The notes under the pieces were generated by a model. The model saw nothing but the letters and a program-made list of their open reading frames with translations, ran no database searches and was not told the DNA's origin. Source: Flavobacterium sp. KACC 22763 (GTDB lineage: Bacteria; Bacteroidota; Bacteroidia; Flavobacteriales; Flavobacteriaceae). Taken from it: a DNA stretch of 64,000 nucleotides. Numbering within the stretch: the stretch's first letter is position 1; every line of letters starts with the position of its first letter. Where the stretch lies: assembly GCF_028736155.1 (NCBI RefSeq), contig NZ_CP117879.1:620001-684000 (forward strand), read 5' to 3'. This document shows positions 17,518 through 25,601 of the stretch, piece by piece. A program made the translations under genes and the position numbers.

Positions 17518-17525
17518 TACTTTTG
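17518..17525 (+). promoter_or_regulatory. -7 promoter element of the XRE regulator gene
   Basis: TACTTTTG fits TAnnTTTG and ends 24 nt before ATG 17550. It overlaps an in-frame TTG at 17523, which argues against that codon as the start. Confidence 0.55.
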
Positions 17526-17549
17526 TTCAATAAGCAATACATTACAATT

Positions 17550-17963
17550 ATGAGCACATTTGCAAAACCAAGCCACATAGGAAGAAAAATAAGCCGTATT
17601 CGTGAACTTCGTGACATGAAACAAGAAGCTTTGGCTCAAGCTTTAGGAACAAACCAACAAGCTATATCTGCTTTAGAAAATAGTGAAACGATAGATGATG
17701 AAAAGCTAAAACAGATTGCTAAAGCTTTGGGAGTAAATGTTGAAGCGCTAAAAAACTTTTCAGAAGAAGCAGCAATTAATTATTTCAATAATTTCTATGA
17801 TAATAGTAACGGGACTAATTTCGGAACTAATAATAATTGCACTTTTAATCCTTTAGATAAATTGATTGAAGCTTACGAAGAAAATAAAAAGCTTTACGAA
17901 CGTTTGGTTCAAGCTGAAAAAGATAAAGTGGAGTATTTAGAAAAAATATTGAAGGATAAATAA
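17550..17963 (+). CDS. XRE-family HTH regulator
   Basis: 137 residues. The helix-turn-helix spans about 8-65 (HIGRKISRIRELRDMKQEALA, GTNQQAISALE, LGVNVEALKNF). An Asn-rich linker (DNSNGTNFGTNNNCTFNP) and a C-terminal coiled coil (about 105-137) that probably dimerises follow. It has the layout of a small autoregulated repressor. It is a single-gene unit with its own promoter and terminator, and no obvious target gene is next to it. Confidence 0.88.
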   Translation: MSTFAKPSHIGRKISRIRELRDMKQEALAQALGTNQQAISALENSETIDDEKLKQIAKALGVNVEALKNFSEEAAINYFNNFYDNSNGTNFGTNNNCTFNPLDKLIEAYEENKKLYERLVQAEKDKVEYLEKILKDK

Positions 17964-17990
17964 GTTTTTTTGTTCTTTCTAGAATATAGG

Positions 17991-18028
17991 AAAGCCTAAT
18001 AAAAATTGTTTTTTATTAGGCTTTTTAA
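17991..18028 (+). terminator. intrinsic terminator after the XRE gene
   Basis: AAAGCCTAATAAAAA (from 17991) pairs with the TTTTATTAGGCTTT arm ending near 18026, followed by T residues. Confidence 0.85.
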
Positions 18029-18040
18029 TTTGGTTTATTG

Positions 18041-18120
18041 TAGCTGGTGCGAGCGTCTTGCTTGTGCCTTTTTAGTTTTGACTTAGATTGCGTTCACGAG
18101 CGGGACGCTCGCGCTAGCGT
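18041..18120. repeat. GC-rich imperfect inverted repeat
   Basis: GCGAGCGTC (18049-18057) is inverted as GACGCTCGC (18104-18112). The pairing extends outward and inward (GCTTGTG with CACGAGC) over arms of more than 20 bp. It is markedly richer in G+C than its surroundings and has no ORF, consistent with a dispersed non-coding element. Confidence 0.6.
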
Positions 18121-18205
18121 GGGGAACAAAATCTATAATTTATGCATTTTAATAAAATTATCGTAATTTTGTTTATAGTAACCAATTATAATACTTTGTA
18201 AAAGA

Positions 18206-18862
18206 ATGGCTGATAATGATGGAAATAAAAACGGCAGGAATATTTACGACCTAATTGCTGAACATCCAAAATATACATTGCTAATTTTTATTTTACTTCT
18301 TTGCGCAATAATTTTTCTTGCTATTTCTAAAGTTCCATTAAAAATTGGTAATGTTGAAGTTGGAAAGGAAGAAAAAAAAGTAAGTGATACAATTGTCAAA
18401 ATCAAAATTGATACACAGTTCATAAAAGTTCCTGAAATTGAAAAGATTTCAGTACCAGTAAATACTAAACAAAATGAAAAAACAGTAACGACTATCGCTG
18501 CTAAAAATGTAAATAATGCACCAAATTACGGTACACAAAACATTGGAGATGTAACATTTAATAATGCTGTGCAAAGAAAATTTGATAATGAATCGCAGTT
18601 GAAATTAATGAATAAAATAGATAAATATTTAATATCTAACAATCTACCTAAGAATTATAAAATAATTGTTGGTGTAACTCAAGGAAATGAAGAGGCAAGA
18701 AAATACGCACTTGAAATTGCGAATTCTCTGTTCAGTAAAGGTTATAATATTTCACACGTCAATCCAACAATGGGGAATGAGGAAAAGGGTTTTGAAATAT
18801 CGCACGAGAAAGATAAAGATTATGTTTTTTTTGATGTAGGTGTTGAACCAAAATTACCATAA
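18206..18862 (+). CDS. membrane-anchored protein of unknown function
   Basis: 218 residues: a short cytoplasmic N-terminus, one membrane helix (about 27-45, LLIFILLLCAIIFLAIS), a Lys/Val/Thr-rich stalk, an Asn/Gly stretch (NNAPNYGTQNIGDVTFNN) and a C-terminal alpha/beta domain (about 125-218) containing YKIIVGVTQGNEEARKYALEI. I do not recognise the domain. The gene stands alone between an XRE regulator and the cREC-like gene, bounded by repeats, so this 17.2-19.4 kb stretch looks like accessory DNA. Confidence 0.75.
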   Translation: MADNDGNKNGRNIYDLIAEHPKYTLLIFILLLCAIIFLAISKVPLKIGNVEVGKEEKKVSDTIVKIKIDTQFIKVPEIEKISVPVNTKQNEKTVTTIAAKNVNNAPNYGTQNIGDVTFNNAVQRKFDNESQLKLMNKIDKYLISNNLPKNYKIIVGVTQGNEEARKYALEIANSLFSKGYNISHVNPTMGNEEKGFEISHEKDKDYVFFDVGVEPKLP

Positions 18863-18957
18863 ATCCAATAGAGCGGATTTGTAATCCGTTCCTTAACAGT
18901 AAAACATCCTCGCTTTTTATGTTTGCTTTCGTTACATGAAAAGATTGTAAATCTGAA

Positions 18958-19296
18958 TTATTGTGATTTCAAATGTTTAATGTAATTATCTAATAGTCCT
19001 TGAATTTGCTGGCTAGCAACAGGGTTCGCAGAATGCACATTAAACTTTAAATTTTGCAAATCAATTCCAGATTCATAAACCAGCCATTTGGCGCAAGCGT
19101 AACCATCTTCAGCAACTTGATCATTTTCATCAAGACCTAAATCATTGTCAAAACTAATTAATTCCGGAAGTCCTCTTTCTAAAATTACTGCTTTAAAATC
19201 CTCAAAATTTCTAACTATAACAAAATCATCATTAGTTAGATTTTTGTAAACGATGTTTACATCTCTAATATCGTCGAGAAAAAGTTTGTATGGCAT
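18958..19296 (-). CDS. cREC-like (cyclic-phosphate-processing receiver-type) protein
   Basis: 112 residues from ATG 19296. The pattern YKLFLDDIRD, PELISFDNDLGL, DGYACAKWLVYES and NVHSANPVASQQI fits the cREC receiver-like family, which was predicted by comparative genomics to act on cyclic phosphates in RNA repair or conflict systems. Paired acidic residues (Asp8, Asp9) and the FDNDLG motif are present. The longer start at 19332 would encode part of the adjacent inverted repeat and is rejected. No partner gene for RNA repair is next to it. Confidence 0.7.
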   Translation of the reverse strand: MPYKLFLDDIRDVNIVYKNLTNDDFVIVRNFEDFKAVILERGLPELISFDNDLGLDENDQVAEDGYACAKWLVYESGIDLQNLKFNVHSANPVASQQIQGLLDNYIKHLKSQ

Positions 19297-19326
19297 TTTC
19301 AATTTTTTTAAAATTACAGAATATTT

Positions 19327-19426
19327 TGTCATTTCGAGGAACGAGAAATCACACTAGTAATTCCATACAGAATATTGACAATCTTTGTCGAGCTACGAGT
19401 GTGATTTCTCGTTCCTCGAAATGACA
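19327..19426. repeat. 28-bp perfect inverted repeat, MITE-like
   Basis: The arms 19327-19354 and 19399-19426 are perfect reverse complements over 28 bp (motif CGAGGAACGAGAAATCACAC in the left arm), with a 44-bp middle. It sits directly upstream of the cREC-like gene. It has no coding capacity. Confidence 0.9.
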
Positions 19427-19567
19427 CACGTTGTGCAACAAAACTTTGAGCAAGAATTTTGACAAAGTTCTACACTTCTAGCTTTGCGTTCTTATCGTAA
19501 ACAAAACCCACTCAAAATAAAAAAATCTTAGCGTACTTTGCGTTAAAAAAACATAACTAAAAAAAAA

Positions 19568-21295
19568 CTACAAAACACGATAAACAGGATACTGCATATG
19601 CGCCTTTTCGTAATAAACCGAATGCTTGTAAATCCAATCCAATTGTGCTTCGGCGCTTCTAGCAAATTCTCGATCGTTTTGTTTTTTAGCTTCTAATTCT
19701 GCTTTTAGTGACGGGTTTTCTTTTAAAAGCTGTGCCGCAGTATCTTCAAAAATATATTCTGAGTAATGTTCTTTTTGCTGTAAAATTGGGTCGAAGAAAT
19801 TCCAGTTAAAAAACGAATCAACACCTTCCGGTTCAAAAGCTTCTAGAATATATTTTACGCCTTTTTGGTTGGTTGGTACGATGTAATCTCCTTTGGCGAA
19901 AGCCATTTTAACCATTTTAGAAGTTACCGTTGTATTTCGGTGTAAATAATGTCCCTCGTAAGCAGACGGAGCGGTTTTAAAATCGGCAATTCTGTAGCTT
20001 TCGACTTCAATAATCGTATCGTTTTTAATTTGTTTAAACGAGATATTGTTGTTTTTCAAAAGATCAATAATATTCCAATATCCTCTAGGAATAATATAAG
20101 CCGTCGGTATCACCACTTCTTTAACCGATTTAAATTCTTTGATGTACGGAACATCTTTTTTATACGGTTTGCTTCGGTCGTAATACAAACGATTTCCTGT
20201 TGTAGCGTCACTTTTTTTGTAACCCGCTTCATAACCTAAAAACGAAAAAGTAGTCGCTTTTGTGCTATCCAATTCCCATTTTAAAGTGTATGGTTTTTTA
20301 GGCTGATATTGCTCTAAGTTTTTTACTCTTAAATCTTTTATTTTCTGATAGTTTGCATCGGTAAAATCCAAAGTTGATTTCATGTATTCGTACGTCATTT
20401 TTACGCGTTCTGCATATTTTTTCAGCATGTGCGTTTCGACCACAAAACCAATTGTATTAAACAAAGAAGTATAACCCGTTGTATATCGCGGACTATCTAC
20501 AAATTGTCCGAAACCTTTATCTGGCGTATCTTTAAAAGAATCAACATAAGGTGTAGTTTCAATTTTCTTTTTTTGAAGATCTTTTACCAAAGCCGGCATC
20601 ATTTCGTTATTCATAAAATCGCCCAAAACTGTTCCCAGTTTGTTGTGCTGTGTCATGATGTACGTCAATTTATATTGATAATCAGAGCCGTTGCTTACGT
20701 GATTATCGATAAAAACATCGGCGTTTATTTTCTGGAAAATTTCTACAAAACTCTTCGTATTTCTGGTATCCGATTTCATTAAATCACGATTCAAATCGTA
20801 ATTTCTGGCATTTCCTCTAAAACCATAAATTTCTGGTCCGTCTTGGTTGGCGCGCGTTGTTGAATTTCTATTCAAAGCTCCGCCAATGTTATAAACTGGA
20901 ATGGTAACCAAAACGGTGTTTTTAGGCGCTTTCATTTTTCCTGTTGCCAAATCTCTGTAGAATTGCATTGTGGCATCGATTCCGTCAGGTTCTCCCGCAT
21001 GGATTCCGTTATTTACAAACAGAACAGCTTTGGTTTTCTGGATTTTATCAAAATCAAATTCCTTATCGGGATTAAAAGTAATCATGTGCAGAGGTTCACC
21101 AGAATCAGTCAATCCCATTTCTTTCATTTGGATGGTTGGAAAATCGGCCGCAAGCATCTTCCAATAAGCGATAGTTTCCTGATAAGAAGCCGATTGGTTG
21201 CCGTTTCCTTTCTCAAAAAACGTATCGTATTTTTTATTGTTTTGTGCAAAAAGGGTTATGGCGAAAAGTGAAAAGAGAAATGTAAAAAGTTTCAT
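19568..21295 (-). CDS. secreted M14-family zinc carboxypeptidase
   Basis: 575 residues from ATG 21295, with signal peptide MKLFTFLFSLFAITLFAQ. The M14 domain has zinc ligands in NGIHAGEPDG (His and Glu) and IDNHVSNGSDYQ (His). The substrate-site stretch NARNYDLNRDLMK and a later Glu in GFVVETHMLKK, the likely general base, are also present. A C-terminal extension of about 250 residues goes beyond the catalytic core. It trims C-terminal residues from peptides outside the cytoplasm. The upstream ATG at 21319 lies inside the -7 box TATATTTG and is rejected. Confidence 0.9.
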   Translation of the reverse strand: MKLFTFLFSLFAITLFAQNNKKYDTFFEKGNGNQSASYQETIAYWKMLAADFPTIQMKEMGLTDSGEPLHMITFNPDKEFDFDKIQKTKAVLFVNNGIHAGEPDGIDATMQFYRDLATGKMKAPKNTVLVTIPVYNIGGALNRNSTTRANQDGPEIYGFRGNARNYDLNRDLMKSDTRNTKSFVEIFQKINADVFIDNHVSNGSDYQYKLTYIMTQHNKLGTVLGDFMNNEMMPALVKDLQKKKIETTPYVDSFKDTPDKGFGQFVDSPRYTTGYTSLFNTIGFVVETHMLKKYAERVKMTYEYMKSTLDFTDANYQKIKDLRVKNLEQYQPKKPYTLKWELDSTKATTFSFLGYEAGYKKSDATTGNRLYYDRSKPYKKDVPYIKEFKSVKEVVIPTAYIIPRGYWNIIDLLKNNNISFKQIKNDTIIEVESYRIADFKTAPSAYEGHYLHRNTTVTSKMVKMAFAKGDYIVPTNQKGVKYILEAFEPEGVDSFFNWNFFDPILQQKEHYSEYIFEDTAAQLLKENPSLKAELEAKKQNDREFARSAEAQLDWIYKHSVYYEKAHMQYPVYRVL

Positions 21296-21316
21296 GGTTT
21301 TGGTTTTAATAGGAAT

Positions 21317-21324
21317 CAAATATA
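21317..21324 (-). promoter_or_regulatory. -7 promoter element of the M14 peptidase gene
   Basis: TATATTTG on the minus strand matches TAnnTTTG exactly and lies 21 nt upstream of ATG 21295. Confidence 0.6.
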
Positions 21325-21347
21325 GAGAAATTTAGATTTAAAAGTTA

Positions 21348-21405
21348 GCCACGAATTTCACGAATTAGCACGAATTAATTAGTGGAAATTTGTGCAATTT
21401 GTGGC
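21348..21405. repeat. GCCACGAATT element, copy 1
   Basis: The left end GCCACGAATTTCACGAATT is answered by a right end ...AATTTGTGGC. Both ends are built of short CACGAATT words in opposite orientation. Copies 2 and 3 are at 31421-31491 and 33677-33760. Confidence 0.75.
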
Positions 21406-21489
21406 AAAAAACATTTTCTCGCGACTGAAAACTGTGACTGCGACTGTAAACTGAACACTAAAAACTGTAAACTGCCCACTATTTTTGTC

Positions 21490-21497
21490 TACTTTTG
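21490..21497 (+). promoter_or_regulatory. -7 promoter element of the DEAD-box helicase gene
   Basis: TACTTTTG is followed by CAGC and then the ATG at 21502. A 4-nt gap leaves no room for a leader, so the mRNA is probably leaderless. This also rules out translation from an upstream in-frame ATG at 21382. Confidence 0.65.
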
Positions 21498-21501
21498 CAG
21501 C

Positions 21502-22863
21502 ATGAAAAAACACCATTCCAACGATATACTTTCGAATTTAGGGATTCAGAACCTCAACGAGATGCAGGAAACTGCTCATGATGTTATTCTGAACGATAAC
21601 AACGTTTTATTGCTTTCTCCAACAGGGTCTGGAAAAACATTAGCGTTTTTGCTTCCAATTTTAGAATTATTGCAGCCAGAAATTTTATCGGTTCAATGTT
21701 TGATTTTGGTTCCGTCACGCGAATTGGGACTTCAGATCGAACAGGTTTGGAAGAAAATGGGAACGCAGTACAAAGTAAACATTTGTTACGGCGGACACTC
21801 GATTGAAACCGAAATGAAAAACTTAAGCAATCCGCCAGCAGTCTTAATTGGAACGCCTGGAAGAATTGCCGATCATATTGACAGAGAATCTTTTAGAACC
21901 GATAAAATCCAGACTTTGATTTTGGATGAATTTGATAAATCGCTTCAATTAGGGTTTCACGAACAAATGTCTTTTATCATTGGTAGATTGCCAAAAGTCA
22001 ATAAAAGGGTTTTGGTTTCAGCAACTTCAGATATTGAGATTCCGAAATACACGAGAGTTGTAAATCCGACTGTTTTAGATTTTATTCCTGAGGAAGAAGA
22101 AAAGACGAATCTTTCTATGAAAATGGTGATTTCGCCAGCAAAAGATAAACTGCAGAGTTTATTCAACTTGATTTGTTCTTTGAAATCAGAATCGGCTATT
22201 ATTTTCTGTAATCACAGAGATGCTGCAGAACGTATCAGCGATACTTTAAACGAAAAAGGAATCTATTCGGTGTATTATCATGGTGGAATGGATCAGGATG
22301 AGCGTGAGAGGGCTTTAATTCAGTTTAGAAACGGAAGTGTGACGTATTTGGTTACAACCGATTTGGCTGCTAGAGGTTTGGATATTCCAGAAATGAAACA
22401 TGTTATTCATTATCATCTTCCGTTAAAAGAAGACGAGTTTACGCATCGTAATGGTCGTACAGCACGTATGCAGGCAACGGGAACGGCGTATGTTATCATT
22501 CACGAAAGTGAAAAGCAATTGGATTACATTGATTACGAAATGGAGGTTTTTGATGTGGAAGGGAAAGTTTCACTTCCAAGTCCGCCTAAATTTCAGACTA
22601 TTTACATTAGTGGCGGAAAGAAAACAAAACTGAACAAATTTGATATTGTTGGATTCTTTTCTCAAAAAGGAAAACTGGAAAAAGACGATTTGGGTCTGAT
22701 TGAAGTGAAAGATTTCGTTTCGTTTGCAGCTGTAAAATACAATAAAGTAAAAGATCTTTTGAAAAATATTAAAGATGAAAAAATGAAAGGCAAGAAGTTT
22801 AAAATCGAAGTTGCTCGTAATGTCATCAAGAAAGAAGAAGACGAGAAGAAAGGGAAGTACTGA
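21502..22863 (+). CDS. DEAD-box ATP-dependent RNA helicase
   Basis: 453 residues. Motifs in order: Q-motif (LNEMQETA), I (SPTGSGKT), Ia (PSRELGLQ), GG (YGGHSIE), II (LDEFD, a variant of DEAD), III (SATS), IV (AIIFCNHRD), V (TDLAARGLDIPEM) and VI (HRNGRTAR). A C-terminal tail (about 365-453) resembles a DbpA-type RNA-binding region (GKKTKLNKFDIVGFF...), suggesting a role in rRNA or mRNA remodelling. Motif II reads DEFD instead of DEAD, a tolerated change. The start is set by the promoter 4 nt upstream. Confidence 0.93.
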   Translation: MKKHHSNDILSNLGIQNLNEMQETAHDVILNDNNVLLLSPTGSGKTLAFLLPILELLQPEILSVQCLILVPSRELGLQIEQVWKKMGTQYKVNICYGGHSIETEMKNLSNPPAVLIGTPGRIADHIDRESFRTDKIQTLILDEFDKSLQLGFHEQMSFIIGRLPKVNKRVLVSATSDIEIPKYTRVVNPTVLDFIPEEEEKTNLSMKMVISPAKDKLQSLFNLICSLKSESAIIFCNHRDAAERISDTLNEKGIYSVYYHGGMDQDERERALIQFRNGSVTYLVTTDLAARGLDIPEMKHVIHYHLPLKEDEFTHRNGRTARMQATGTAYVIIHESEKQLDYIDYEMEVFDVEGKVSLPSPPKFQTIYISGGKKTKLNKFDIVGFFSQKGKLEKDDLGLIEVKDFVSFAAVKYNKVKDLLKNIKDEKMKGKKFKIEVARNVIKKEEDEKKGKY

Positions 22864-23098
22864 TTTCTGATTATTAGAGGAAAGATGTAAGAAGCAAGAT
22901 GTAGATATGTAGGTTAAGATTTGGATTTTGGAATTTAGAATTTGAGTTTTTTAATATTTATTTTATTGTATTTCAATAGTTTATAATTGTGTGGCTAAGT
23001 TTTACAATTTTATGTTAAAAAAATAATGATTTGATAGGTGTTTTTTCAATAATTCTATGTTTTTTTGCTACAGTAAAATTGTAAACCCCAAATTCAGT

Positions 23099-23545
23099 AT
23101 GAAAAACATTATTACCCTTGCCATTCTGTTCGTTAGCTTTGTATCATTTGGACAAGTTAAAGTTCTAGAGACAGTTCCTGTTGAGAAATTAGGAAAAGTG
23201 AATAACAATTACATCCAAAAAATTGGAGATGAGTACACGGTATATTATACTATTATCCAAAGCGATGAGGATTCTTCTAACTTAAGAAAATTTTCATTCA
23301 AAAACATCGATAATGCCTATAACAACCTTTATAACATTATTGTTGGAGGATTTACAGCAACGCCTTTGTACGATATCAAATTAGAATTGCCAAATAACTA
23401 CATTTGGTTGCACTACACAGGAAACGTAGTTCCAGACAAAGCAACTGTACAATTTATGGTTTCTAGCAAAGAAAGAGACGCAGATACAAACAATGTTTCT
23501 GAGCCATTCGTAAAAGACCAAATCAGTAAATTATTCCAGAAATAG
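23099..23545 (+). CDS. secreted protein of unknown function
   Basis: 148 residues from ATG 23099, with signal peptide MKNIITLAILFVSFVSFGQ. The mature part is probably beta-rich (DEYTVYYTIIQSDED, ATPLYDIKLELPNNYIWLHYTG). No domain is recognised. An in-frame upstream start at 23057 would add 14 residues before the signal and is less likely. It is a single-gene unit with a strong terminator. Confidence 0.75.
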   Translation: MKNIITLAILFVSFVSFGQVKVLETVPVEKLGKVNNNYIQKIGDEYTVYYTIIQSDEDSSNLRKFSFKNIDNAYNNLYNIIVGGFTATPLYDIKLELPNNYIWLHYTGNVVPDKATVQFMVSSKERDADTNNVSEPFVKDQISKLFQK

Positions 23546-23565
23546 TTTATTGTTAGAATAATAAA

Positions 23566-23602
23566 AAAAAGCCCGTTCAGTTTTATGAGCGGGCTTTTTT
23601 TT
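23566..23602 (+). terminator. intrinsic terminator
   Basis: AGCCCG (from 23570) pairs with CGGGCT across a 14-nt loop that itself contains TCA/TGA, and a T-run follows. Confidence 0.85.
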
Positions 23603-23665
23603 AGTTTTTTAGTTTTTTAGTTTCAAGTTTCAGGTTTGTTTACTTTGTCTTTAATTTTACTGTAA

Positions 23666-23762
23666 TCCCGATAGTTATCGGGAGCTAATTTTCTATACTT
23701 AAAGGGTTTTTAAAAGCGCAAAGTTCGCAAAGCTTTGTGAATAAAACTTTGCGAACTTTGCG
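23666..23762. repeat. two palindromic repeats in the 23546-23851 gap
   Basis: This gene-free stretch of 306 bp is made of repeats. TCCCGATAGTTATCGGGA (23666-23683) has a sibling at 31377-31394. CGCAAAGTTCGCAAAG (23717-23732) is perfectly inverted at 23747-23762. Before them is a TTTTTTAG tandem, and after them the octamer array at 23811. No ORF is supported. Confidence 0.75.
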
Positions 23763-23810
23763 TAAATCATTGTGTGCTTTGCGGTTAAATTGTTGGTATT
23801 CTAAAAAAAA

Positions 23811-23846
23811 CTTAGAATCTTAGCATCTCAGAACCTTAGCAACTTA
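23811..23846 (+). repeat. CTTAGNAN octamer array
   Basis: Four and a half 8-nt units (CTTAGAAT, CTTAGCAT, CTCAGAAC, CTTAGCAA, CTTA) end 5 bp before the stop codon of the PhnA-family gene. Confidence 0.8.
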
Positions 23847-23851
23847 AAAAA

Positions 23852-24430
23852 TTAAATCTTCTTCACGTACTGTGTAATAATCACAATCTGCTGTCCGTCT
23901 ACTTTTCCTTCAATGTATTCAGCGTTTTCATGATCTAAACGAATGTTTCTCACAGCAGTTCCTTGTTTGGCAACCATACTAGAACCTTTTACTTTAAGAT
24001 CTTTGATTAAAACTACAGAATCTCCGTGTTGTAGTACTACGCCGTTACTGTCGCGGTGAACTAATTTATTTTCATCATCTTCGCCTTCTCCTGTTGCTTT
24101 TGCCCATTCTAGAGTATCTTCATCTAGATACATCATATCTAATAATTCTTGTGGCCATCCTGCAGCGCGCATACGGCTTAACATTCTCCAAGCCACAACT
24201 TGTACAGGAATATTTTCGTTCCACATGCTGTCGTTAAGACATCTCCAGTGATTTAAATCTACATTATCTGGATTTTCAATTTGGTCAATACACGTGTTAC
24301 AGGCTAATACAGCTTCGTCAATTCCGCCTTTTCTAGTTGGAAGAACCTGATAAACTTTTAAATTCTCTTCATTACCGCAAAGTTCACATTTTGACCCGCT
24401 TCGTTTGCTTAATTCTCTCTCGATACTCAT
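23852..24430 (-). CDS. PhnA-family protein (YjdM-like)
   Basis: 192 residues. An N-terminal four-Cys zinc ribbon (CELCG at 15-19 and CNTCI) precedes a central helical segment (about 55-115) and a C-terminal beta domain (VVLQHGDSVVLIKDLKVKGSS, KVDGQQIVIITQYVKK) typical of PhnA. Despite the name, the family is not known to take part in phosphonate breakdown. Its role is unclear. It is monocistronic in appearance. Confidence 0.88.
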   Translation of the reverse strand: MSIERELSKRSGSKCELCGNEENLKVYQVLPTRKGGIDEAVLACNTCIDQIENPDNVDLNHWRCLNDSMWNENIPVQVVAWRMLSRMRAAGWPQELLDMMYLDEDTLEWAKATGEGEDDENKLVHRDSNGVVLQHGDSVVLIKDLKVKGSSMVAKQGTAVRNIRLDHENAEYIEGKVDGQQIVIITQYVKKI

Positions 24431-24503
24431 TGTTTGTTGTTTGTTTTAAAAATGCGAAATTACTTATAATTTGCTTCGCTGGCAAATTTGTTGTTTTATT
24501 GTT

Positions 24504-25079
24504 TTATTTTGAAAAACAATTAGCTTCGTAATCTTTAATGAATTCTATTAATACCTCTTCGTTTTTTATTTTAATTTCGTCATTATTAATTTTATCATAG
24601 GAAGTTTTACAATCTTCAACTGCAGGGAGCATGTCATTTTTGGTAATTAATCGACCTAAACCCATTGCGGGCATTTTTGCATAATTTTTATCTGCTTTTT
24701 TAATGATATATATTCTTATTATATGGCTATGCGATATTTTATTTAAAACTTTATAAAGCTTTACTTTGTTAGAATATAAAATTTGAGCAAAAGTTGTTTC
24801 GTCAACACTTTCAAAAGGAACTATTTCTTTTTCTAATCTAATTTTAAAGCTTTTTAGATCTTTTGGCAAATAAGTTTTAGTAACCCCATTTTCGATAACG
24901 GTAATTTTATCTTGTAAATAAATTAATCGATTAACATTGAAAGATGAAGCATCGAGTTTTATTTCAACACTTAAAGTGTCATTTTTTGCCGTTACTATTT
25001 GACCAAAATATTTTTGACCAAAAGTAATGTTACAAAATATTAATAGTAAAAAGGAGGTAATTATTTTGGTTAGTGTCAT
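24504..25079 (-). CDS. secreted protein of unknown function
   Basis: 191 residues with signal peptide MTLTKIITSFLLLIFCNITFGQ. The mature part starts with YFGQIVTAKNDTLSVEIKL, reminiscent of flavobacterial proteins with a short beta-sandwich after the signal, but I cannot name the family. It follows coaD by 12 bp on the same strand, so it is probably co-transcribed. Confidence 0.72.
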   Translation of the reverse strand: MTLTKIITSFLLLIFCNITFGQKYFGQIVTAKNDTLSVEIKLDASSFNVNRLIYLQDKITVIENGVTKTYLPKDLKSFKIRLEKEIVPFESVDETTFAQILYSNKVKLYKVLNKISHSHIIRIYIIKKADKNYAKMPAMGLGRLITKNDMLPAVEDCKTSYDKINNDEIKIKNEEVLIEFIKDYEANCFSK

Positions 25080-25091
25080 AAATTAATGGGA

Positions 25092-25556
25092 TTATTTTTG
25101 ATTTTTTACTCTAACCGCATCTGGAACTAGCATCTCATATTCACCACCATGACGCAATACATCACGCACAATGCTTGAACTGATAAATGAGGTACTTGCT
25201 GCTGTTAGCAAGAAAACGGTTTCTATTTTAGACAGTTTTCTGTTGGTATGTGCAATGGCTTTTTCGAATTCGAAATCGGCTGGGTTGCGAAGACCTCTTA
25301 GAATGAAATTGGCTTTTAGTTTTTTAGCCAAATCAATTGTTAGACCTTCATAAGTGATGACTGAAACTTTTGGCTCATCTTTGAAGGTTTCTTCAATGAA
25401 ACGTTTTCTTTCTTCTAATGAAAACATGTATTTTTTTTCGGCATTGACACCAATGGCGATTACAATTTCGTCAAATAAAGGAATGGCTCTTTTAATGATG
25501 TCTTCGTGTCCTAATGTAATTGGGTCAAACGATCCTGGGAATATGGCTTTTCGCAT
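25092..25556 (-). CDS. coaD: phosphopantetheine adenylyltransferase
   Basis: 154 residues. The nucleotidyltransferase motifs FPGSFDPITLGHEDII, FILRGLRNPADFEFE and the SSSIVRDVLRHGG end are complete. It makes dephospho-CoA from 4'-phosphopantetheine and ATP, the penultimate CoA step. In this window it is separated from ddl by one unknown gene lying between two octamer arrays. Confidence 0.97.
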   Translation of the reverse strand: MRKAIFPGSFDPITLGHEDIIKRAIPLFDEIVIAIGVNAEKKYMFSLEERKRFIEETFKDEPKVSVITYEGLTIDLAKKLKANFILRGLRNPADFEFEKAIAHTNRKLSKIETVFLLTAASTSFISSSIVRDVLRHGGEYEMLVPDAVRVKNQK

Positions 25557-25562
25557 TTTTTT

Positions 25563-25598
25563 TAAGGTTCTAAGTTGCTAAGATTCTAAGATACTAAG
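25563..25598 (-). repeat. CTTAGNAN octamer array (minus orientation)
   Basis: Read on the minus strand: CTTAGTAT, CTTAGAAT, CTTAGCAA, CTTAGAAC, CTTA. It pairs as an inverted repeat with the array at 26317-26348, on the other side of the zinc-ribbon gene. Confidence 0.8.
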
Positions 25599-25601
25599 TT
25601 T

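Noticed and set aside
17523..17549. TTG start for the XRE regulator
   Set aside because: The codon lies inside the -7 box TACTTTTG, so it cannot be in the mRNA from that promoter; ATG 17550 starts just before the HTH.
19297..19332. ATG 19332 as start of the cREC-like gene
   Set aside because: The added residues come from the left arm of the 28-bp inverted repeat; family similarity begins at ATG 19296.
21382..21501. 40-residue N-terminal extension of the helicase
   Set aside because: It would start upstream of the -7 box and encodes Cys-rich text derived from an intergenic repeat; ATG 21502 is favoured.
23852..24430. Phosphonate metabolism role for the PhnA-family gene
   Set aside because: PhnA/YjdM is not known to act on phosphonates, and no phn genes are near.
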